Assembly: GCA_002471865.1 (NCBI GenBank)
Contig: DKQU01000043.1
Location: 5,866-25,407, forward strand
Length of the DNA: 19,542 nt
DNA from: Fidelibacterota bacterium UBA7300
Lineage (GTDB): Bacteria > Fidelibacterota > Marinisomatia > Marinisomatales > UBA2128
Reading direction: 5' to 3'
Below are positions 14,285 to 19,542 of this stretch, in pieces (within the stretch, counting starts at the first letter, position 1; each line of letters opens with the position of its first letter). The notes below the pieces were generated by a model that did not search any database, was not told the DNA's origin, and was given only the letters and a program-made list of their open reading frames with translations. The position numbers and the translations under genes were made by a program.

Positions 14285-15622
14285 GTGAATGATTTGACTC
14301 CGAGGCAGATCGTAGCTGAGCTGGACCGCTTCGTGATAGGTCAGGAAAAGGCCAAAAAGGCGGTAGGCATCGCTCTCCGTAACCGTTGGCGCCGACAACA
14401 GGTAGAGGGCGACATGCGGGAAGAGATTATGCCCAATAACATTATCCTTATCGGCAGCACCGGAGTGGGGAAGACGGAGATATCCCGCCGGCTGGCGAAT
14501 CTCGCCAACGCTCCTTTCGTGAAAGTGGAAGCGTCCAAGTTTACTGAGGTGGGCTATGTGGGCAGGGATGTGGAATCTATCATCCGTGACCTGACCGATA
14601 TTTCTGTTTCCACTATCCGCAAGGAGGCTGAAGCAAGAGTAGAGGAAAAGGCGGCGGATCTTGCCAATGAGCGCATACTTGATCTGCTTTTTCCCACCAA
14701 TGGAAGTGAGTCACAGGAAGATCCGAAGGTTCAGGAGCGACATAACAGGACACGTGAGAAACTTCGAAAGAAACTCCTGACCGGCAGTTTCGAAGATCGT
14801 GTAGTAGAGATTAATGTTGCGGATGAATCAGTTCCGTTCATGCAAGTGTTCGGCCCTGTGGGGATTGAAGAGATGGGTATGAATCTGCAGGACATCTTTG
14901 GGAGTTCCATTCCTAAGAAGAGCAAGCGCCGGCGAACAACGGTTTCCGAAGCACGGAAGGTCCTCTCCATTGAGGAAGCCGGGAAGCTCATTGACCACGA
15001 CGAAGTGATGCGGGAAGCGATGCGACGGGTGGAAGAATCTGGTATCGTATTCCTGGACGAGATTGACAAGATTGTAGGCAATAGCGGCGGTCACGGCCCG
15101 GATGTCTCACGGGAAGGTGTCCAGCGTGATATTCTGCCTGTGGTAGAGGGGTGCAGTGTGGTCACCAAGTACGGTGTTATCCGGACGGATCATATACTTT
15201 TCATTGCTGCGGGAGCCTTTCATGTGGCCAAGCCGTCGGACATGATCCCGGAGCTTCAGGGGCGGTTCCCCATTCGTGTGGAGATGGACAATCTGACGGA
15301 AGACGATTTTGTGAAGATCTTGACTTATCCGGATAATGCACTCATTAAACAGTATTCAGCTCTACTCGAAACCGAGAGGGTTACTTTGAAGTTCAACAAA
15401 GCGTCTATTCGCGAGATTGCCCGTATCTCCACTGAGGTGAATGAAGCTACTGAAAACATAGGTGCCCGCAGGCTGCACACTATCATGACTACTCTGCTGG
15501 AAGATATTTTGTTTGAAACGTCAGGTAGCGAAAAGAAAACCATAATAGTAACAAAAGAAATGGTGAGAAACCGATTGACTGAGATAGTGAAGGATCAGGA
15601 TTTGAGTCGGTATATTTTGTAA
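14285..15622 (+). CDS. hslU: HslU, AAA+ unfoldase of the HslUV protease
   Basis: 445 residues, the family length. The N-terminal LTPRQIVAELDRFVIGQEKAK (4-24, in part) is typical. The AAA+ core has Walker A GSTGVGKTE (57-65), the pore loop GYVGRD (90-95, Tyr91), an I-domain insertion (~110-240), Walker B IVFLDEID (254-261), QGRFPIRVEM (325-334) and the sensor-2 region IGARRLHTI (392-400). The C-terminal DLSRYIL (439-445) is the peptide that inserts between HslV subunits to switch on proteolysis. The start is a GTG 1 bp after the hslV stop, with GGAGC about 7 nt upstream; a nearby ATG is out of frame. Cytoplasmic heat-shock protease partner of the preceding gene. Confidence 0.96.
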   Translation: MNDLTPRQIVAELDRFVIGQEKAKKAVGIALRNRWRRQQVEGDMREEIMPNNIILIGSTGVGKTEISRRLANLANAPFVKVEASKFTEVGYVGRDVESIIRDLTDISVSTIRKEAEARVEEKAADLANERILDLLFPTNGSESQEDPKVQERHNRTREKLRKKLLTGSFEDRVVEINVADESVPFMQVFGPVGIEEMGMNLQDIFGSSIPKKSKRRRTTVSEARKVLSIEEAGKLIDHDEVMREAMRRVEESGIVFLDEIDKIVGNSGGHGPDVSREGVQRDILPVVEGCSVVTKYGVIRTDHILFIAAGAFHVAKPSDMIPELQGRFPIRVEMDNLTEDDFVKILTYPDNALIKQYSALLETERVTLKFNKASIREIARISTEVNEATENIGARRLHTIMTTLLEDILFETSGSEKKTIIVTKEMVRNRLTEIVKDQDLSRYIL

Positions 15623-15632
15623 GGAAATAGTA

Positions 15633-16550
15633 ATGAAACGCGATTTTCTCCATATCACAGATTTTACCCGAGTCGAGATTGATGAAGTTCTGGAATTGTC
15701 AGTACGCCTAAAAAAAGAGACACGAGAGGGAACTTCTCATCTGCTGCTGCAGGGGAAGACGCTGGCCATGATTTTCCAGAAGCCGTCAGCCCGGACGAGG
15801 ATTTCTTTTGAGACGGGGATGTATCAGTTGGGTGGGCATGCCCTTTTTCTTTCACCGGCAGATATCGGTATGGGTAAGAGGGAGACCACGGCGGATATCG
15901 CCCGGTTATTCTCACGATACAACGATATTATCATGGCGCGAGTCTTCGATCATCAGCACATTCTGGATCTCGGCAAGTATGCTGCGATTCCTGTCATCAA
16001 CGGACTAACCGATTTCAATCATCCGTGCCAGGTGATGTCGGATATTTTTACTGTGCTAGAACATCGCGGTCATCTCAACGACTTGAAAGTAGTTTTTGTG
16101 GGTGATGGCAATAACGTGGCTCATTCTTGGTTCAAACTGGCACAGCGCATTCCCATGGAATTGATTATCGCCTGCCCAGAAGGATTCGAGCCAGACGAAA
16201 ATGTGGTCAAGGAGACACAAGAAACGGGATTAAGTTCAGTTTCAGTTTCCTACGATTCCTATTCAGCGGCAGCAGGAGCAGATGTGATTTATACAGATGT
16301 CTGGGCCAGTATGGGTCAGGAAGAAGAAGCGGCTGAACGAAAGAAAATTTTCAAACCCTTTCAGGTAAACACGGAATTGATGACAGTCGCCGGAGATCAA
16401 GCTTACTTTATGCATTGCCTACCTGCTCACCGGGGTGATGAGGTAACCGATGAAGTGATTGACGGCTCTCAATCCATTGTATTTGACGAAGCCGAGAATC
16501 GGATGCATGTACAAAAAGCGATTATGGTCTATCTAATGGGAGCGGCATAA
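15633..16550 (+). CDS. argF: Ornithine carbamoyltransferase
   Basis: 305 residues. The carbamoyl-phosphate loop reads SARTR (52-56), a variant of the usual S-T-R-T-R or S-L-R-T-R. FNHPCQVMSD (128-137) holds the HPCQ motif. DVWASMGQE (222-230) is the ornithine-binding SMG loop and HCLPAHRGDEVTDEV (261-275) holds the conserved Cys, both separating this family from aspartate carbamoyltransferase. ENRMHVQKAIM (288-298) is also typical. It makes citrulline from ornithine and carbamoyl phosphate, the sixth step of arginine synthesis, in the cytoplasm. A catabolic arcB role or a related carbamoyltransferase cannot be fully excluded. AAGGAAA at 15621-15627 serves the ATG, 10 bp after hslU. It has no arginine-gene neighbours here. 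Confidence 0.9.
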   Translation: MKRDFLHITDFTRVEIDEVLELSVRLKKETREGTSHLLLQGKTLAMIFQKPSARTRISFETGMYQLGGHALFLSPADIGMGKRETTADIARLFSRYNDIIMARVFDHQHILDLGKYAAIPVINGLTDFNHPCQVMSDIFTVLEHRGHLNDLKVVFVGDGNNVAHSWFKLAQRIPMELIIACPEGFEPDENVVKETQETGLSSVSVSYDSYSAAAGADVIYTDVWASMGQEEEAAERKKIFKPFQVNTELMTVAGDQAYFMHCLPAHRGDEVTDEVIDGSQSIVFDEAENRMHVQKAIMVYLMGAA

Positions 16551-16565
16551 ACGAGGTTGTATTCT

Positions 16566-18410
16566 TTGGCAGGTAAGACAGCTGCTCTTCTCTATTTTAT
16601 TTTATTTTTGAGCTCAGGATTAACTGCACAATCCTACACCAAAGATCAGTTTTCCAAACGGGTGGATGAAACAGCATCTGCCATAAAAAAAGCTGAAAAG
16701 ACTTATAAGAGTATCGAAAAAGAAGTAAAGCGTCACTTTCCTGAAGGTAAACGTAAATCTCCTCTTTATCTCGTTATTCGTGACGATTTCATGGAATACA
16801 GGGGAATCATGAAACGGCTTAATGAATATAATATTTCAATTGATAGGAATAGTGACAAATTCAGCAAACTCTTTGGTGGAGTCTTCAAAGGTAAAGATGT
16901 TATTTCAACGGAAGATGAGGAATTTTCTCAGGTACTTAAACTGGCCAAAGAACTTGAGGAGGCACTGTCGGAATCTCTGAATGATCTGGCTCGGGCTGCT
17001 CCTCTGGGGAATGTCCATCGCCCAATACTTGACAAGATAGTAGATATCGAAAGGTTCAGAGACGATCTTAACGGTCAGATCAATGCTGTATCCCGCGATA
17101 TTGAGAGATCTTCTCGTGAGAATGGACGTATGCTCAGGCTGTTTAAAAAAAGCGGTGAGGGTGTGACCGATTTTGGAATTTTCCGTAATGCTGATTCTGT
17201 TCGCACTAAGCTCCTTGATGAGCAAAGTCATCTCGAATCTTTGGCAGATTCATTAAAGCATCAACTGAATCAAACTCAGCACCTTCTTTCAGGAACAGCA
17301 AAACGAGGTGAAGAAATGCGAGTATGGGAGACATTTAGTGATATTTCCGACAATAGAAACCGCCTCACTCAAAAGATTGAAAAAAGTATCTTTCGAATTG
17401 AGGATGTTCGTGAAGAGCTGGAGAATTTGCTGAAGCTAATGAGTGAATTCGGAGATATCCTCTCTGAGATGGATAAGGATATAGCGCTTCTCCAAAAGAA
17501 CTATCAGACTGCAATGAAGAGCCTGAAGCAAGATAGTTTGCGCTATTCGTCACTTGTGAAGAAGATGGCTCGTGGATATACGCAGGAGAAAACACCCTAT
17601 CGTGAATTGAGAACAACCTTTAGTGAAGCGGAAAGCCAGGTAGAAAGTGCAGAGGAGACACTAATGTCGATGGCAAAATTACGTATTGATCTCATTGACC
17701 ATGTAAGCGGAATGGAAGGATTGAAAACTGATCCCGGTAAATATGATCGCTTTAAGACAATCGATAGAAATTTCAAAGACGCTAACAAGACAGGTAAAAA
17801 GATTATAGAAAAATTTGATGATGCCATAGAGATATTTAGAGGAACAATTATCGAACATTTTTTAAATACGCCTGAGTACTGGCAGCTTGTTTACAAAGTT
17901 GAGTTTGACAAGTCATTAGGAGGAAAAGAAACTATTGAAGAAAATTTCGGTTACCTGTTTGATCCCAATGAACTGCCAGCCGAGGATTATCAAGGTCGAC
18001 TGATATCAAAATACCAGTTGAGGTTGGTGAAGCAGAAGAACCGCAGACAGCAAAAATGGAACCACCATCTATTATTTTCTGGTGAACACGATTTTCCTCT
18101 GGAGGGATTCTTGCTCTTGTCATCGGATGGTACAATTCTCGTAAAAGCAGATAGAGACAGCATCGCCGTGGAAGAGGAGACGAGTAAGGATGGCGTGGTC
18201 CAGTTTGAATGGGAGGTTCCAGTGAGTCAGATGGAACGGGGACAATTATTAAAAGAGAAAGACCTCACTTTTCGAATTCATTTATTAACAGCTACACATC
18301 GAGTGAATCTTACTATGTACAAGAAAAAGATATTGAGGGATTATCTAATTCCAGACAAACGTAAACAGATGTGGGAGAGGATTTTTCAGGATAAGATTGA
18401 AGGAGGTTAG
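16566..18410 (+). CDS. Exported coiled-coil protein of unknown function
   Basis: I do not recognise this gene. I start it at the TTG at 16566, which leaves 9 nt to GAGG (16553-16556); the alternative TTG at 16557 touches that sequence directly and adds only 3 residues. The 614-residue product starts with a signal peptide (MAGKTAALLYFILFLSSGLTAQ), cleaved probably after residue 22. Residues ~25-425 are highly charged and helical with heptad-like spacing, such as LDEQSHLESLADSLKHQLNQ (217-236) and EDVREELENLLKLMSEFGDI. Residues ~440-590 look beta-rich (FPLEGFLLLSSDGTILVKAD at 510-529, VVQFEWEVPV, LTFRIHLLTATHRVNLTMYK). No cysteine is present. The layout suggests a periplasmic or outer-membrane-associated structural or tethering protein, which is inference only. 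It follows argF closely on the same strand and converges on the coiled-coil gene at 18417. Confidence 0.75.
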   Translation: MAGKTAALLYFILFLSSGLTAQSYTKDQFSKRVDETASAIKKAEKTYKSIEKEVKRHFPEGKRKSPLYLVIRDDFMEYRGIMKRLNEYNISIDRNSDKFSKLFGGVFKGKDVISTEDEEFSQVLKLAKELEEALSESLNDLARAAPLGNVHRPILDKIVDIERFRDDLNGQINAVSRDIERSSRENGRMLRLFKKSGEGVTDFGIFRNADSVRTKLLDEQSHLESLADSLKHQLNQTQHLLSGTAKRGEEMRVWETFSDISDNRNRLTQKIEKSIFRIEDVREELENLLKLMSEFGDILSEMDKDIALLQKNYQTAMKSLKQDSLRYSSLVKKMARGYTQEKTPYRELRTTFSEAESQVESAEETLMSMAKLRIDLIDHVSGMEGLKTDPGKYDRFKTIDRNFKDANKTGKKIIEKFDDAIEIFRGTIIEHFLNTPEYWQLVYKVEFDKSLGGKETIEENFGYLFDPNELPAEDYQGRLISKYQLRLVKQKNRRQQKWNHHLLFSGEHDFPLEGFLLLSSDGTILVKADRDSIAVEEETSKDGVVQFEWEVPVSQMERGQLLKEKDLTFRIHLLTATHRVNLTMYKKKILRDYLIPDKRKQMWERIFQDKIEGG

Positions 18411-18423
18411 AGTGTATCACTCT
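18409..18423. terminator. Possible bidirectional hairpin overlapping both stop codons of the convergent pair
   Basis: AGAGTG (18409-18414) and CACTCT (18418-18423) form a perfect 6-bp inverted repeat around the 3-nt TAT. The TAG of the upstream gene and the TGA of the minus-strand gene both fall partly within it. There is no T tract on either side, so it may be a pause or Rho-aided site or a chance palindrome. Confidence 0.28.
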
Positions 18424-19542
18424 TCAGCTTCGTATTCACGCCATTCTATTTCTTTTGTACGATACGCTACTTTCTTACTAACCTGTTTTTCTACTATTAC
18501 GTGATACCTTCCGGTTTGACCAGGACGAAGTGAAGCGTCACTGATAACACCAGTTGAAAAACGAGTGGTCATTCCATCTACCATTCCTGAAGCTATACCG
18601 AGCGGATTGGTTGTAGCATCCCAGAGGAAAAAGGTTACCTTAATGAAATCAGCGCGAGTTTTTCCTACGTTGCGAACAGTACCGACAAATTCTTCTCGAT
18701 CAGAATACTCGATTAATTGATAATCTCCTTCAAACTCCACTTTCGGACCCGGGAAAAATTTCTCGTCATATTTAACGATGAACTGTTTGTCAATCACTAG
18801 TTTTCCAATTGTAGTTTGCATAACTATGACATCCATGTTTTCAGCGAGGATGTGACCTACTACAATGGTACCATTAGCGAGAGTGATCTTATGTCTGAGT
18901 AGAGGGAGTTTCAGTATGTTCAATACATCCTCATCAATTTTCGGTAGTCCTTTCTCGGCGATATCGTAGTAGCGGACAACGCCCTTCAGGGAGTCCATCT
19001 GAGCCCGAAAAAGGGACATATTCGTACCCACCTCAAAAAAGAGGCTATCCGATGCACTTTGCTGCGCAGATATGCTGTCAGCGATGTCGGTGGCAAGGTT
19101 GGCGATATTGTCTTTAATGGCTGCATCCACCTCTCTGATCATTGTGCCCATGGAGTCAGCTGTAGAGGACAGGTCATCTTCTAGAACTCCAAACCCACGT
19201 TCCTGCTCTGCCCGAGTTGTATCAATCTGAGTGTACAGATTGGAGACATCACTCCTTGTCGCTTCGATTTCTCCTTTCATAATTTGTTCTCTTTCCAAAA
19301 TAGCATTCATTTCTTCTTTGGCTGAGCGGTATTGTTCGACTGTAGTCCTCAATTCTTCCAACTCCCGAGTCATCTCTTCAACATCCTCTACTATCTCAAA
19401 GAACATGTCCACCGAATCAGATTCAACTACAAAAATGCTCCCGGTTTTTAGACTATCAGGAGGCAGAGGGAGTGACGTTTCGATAAACTGAAGTTCCGAT
19501 ACCAGAATCCGAGAGTTGGATTCAATGGCACTTTTTTCCTCA
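18417..19542 (-). CDS. Coiled-coil protein with a small beta domain and an FxLYD-like C-terminal domain (5' truncated by the window)
   Basis: The minus-strand frame stays open from the stop at 18417 to the window edge, so the N-terminus lies outside. A GTG at 19412 is only an internal candidate: about 43 more codons precede it in the window without a stop. Numbering from that GTG, residues ~5-145 are a long charged coiled coil (VEEMTRELEELRTTVEQYRS and onward). Residues ~172-218 form a short beta unit reminiscent of an Sm-like fold (HKITLANGTIVVGHILAENM, then VIVMQTTIGKLVIDK). Residues ~240-310 resemble an FxLYD domain, an immunoglobulin-like fold: FVGTVRNVGKTRADFIKVTFFLWD, then LGIASGMVDG and LRPGQTGRYHVIVE (quoted in parts). 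No cysteine is visible. Such proteins are usually exported or membrane-attached, but the signal region is outside the window. Function unknown. The stop is 6 bp from that of the facing gene. Confidence 0.75.
   Translation of the reverse strand, partial: EEKSAIESNSRILVSELQFIETSLPLPPDSLKTGSIFVVESDSVDMFFEIVEDVEEMTRELEELRTTVEQYRSAKEEMNAILEREQIMKGEIEATRSDVSNLYTQIDTTRAEQERGFGVLEDDLSSTADSMGTMIREVDAAIKDNIANLATDIADSISAQQSASDSLFFEVGTNMSLFRAQMDSLKGVVRYYDIAEKGLPKIDEDVLNILKLPLLRHKITLANGTIVVGHILAENMDVIVMQTTIGKLVIDKQFIVKYDEKFFPGPKVEFEGDYQLIEYSDREEFVGTVRNVGKTRADFIKVTFFLWDATTNPLGIASGMVDGMTTRFSTGVISDASLRPGQTGRYHVIVEKQVSKKVAYRTKEIEWREYEAEE

Noticed and set aside
13771..15094. Several minus-strand and alternate-frame open frames across hslV and hslU
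   Set aside because: The GC-rich codon use of hslVU lowers stop frequency in other frames. None has a start signal or family resemblance.
16135..16151. CTGGCACAGCGCATTCC as a sigma-54 promoter in argF
   Set aside because: After GG the required GC does not fall 10 bases downstream, and the site is internal to conserved argF coding sequence.
1..19542. tRNA, rRNA, CRISPR arrays, insertion sequences, phage genes or toxin-antitoxin pairs
   Set aside because: No gap exceeds 115 bp, no repeated spacer pattern or transposase/integrase motif was seen, and all space is taken by housekeeping-type genes.

Overview
The window is a compact bacterial chromosomal segment with 19 protein genes and no RNA genes, insertion sequences, CRISPR arrays or long empty stretches. 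The largest intergenic gap is 115 bp. The organism is Gram-negative with a Kdo-type lipopolysaccharide. A DUF2723-type membrane protein end, a PorD/DUF4835-like exported protein and a metal-type KdsA beside a Geobacter-like kds-lpt-rpoN order suggest the Fibrobacterota-Chlorobiota-Bacteroidota (FCB) assemblage. Candidatus Neomarinimicrobiota (SAR406) is my best guess. This is inference from gene content, not a phylogeny.

Region 1 (1-2861): the C-terminal end of a DUF2723/TPR membrane protein is followed 1 bp later by a family-2 glycosyltransferase. It converges, with a 28-bp tail overlap, on a minus-strand PorD-like gene. A 92-bp divergent gap then leads to the plus-strand CCA-adding enzyme (2862-4295).

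Region 2 (4296-11920): a 115-bp gap holds a consensus sigma-54 promoter (4350-4366). Behind it lie kdsB, pyrG, kdsA, kdsC, kdsD, an lptC-like lipoprotein gene, lptB and rpoN, almost all overlapping by 4 or 8 nt. The set makes Kdo (kdsD, kdsA, kdsC), supplies CTP (pyrG), activates Kdo (kdsB) and contributes to LPS export (lptC, lptB). It ends with the gene for sigma-54 itself, so a sigma-54 feedback loop on outer-membrane assembly is plausible.

Region 3 (11955-16550): hflK-hflC (membrane SPFH complex that modulates the FtsH protease), hslV-hslU (ATP-dependent protease) and argF continue on the same strand with gaps of 34 bp or less. No internal promoter stands out, so the plus-strand run from 4411 to 18410 could be one long transcription unit.

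Region 4 (16566-19542): a large exported, cysteine-free coiled-coil protein of unknown function converges on a second coiled-coil protein. The second one carries a small beta domain and an FxLYD-like C-terminal domain and runs off the window end. A 6-bp inverted repeat overlaps both stop codons.

The points most worth a second look are the sigma-54 promoter in front of its own gene's operon, the helical insert in the LptC-like protein and the absence of lptA, the eroded substrate loop of KdsB, the PorD-like gene, and the two uncharacterised coiled-coil proteins.
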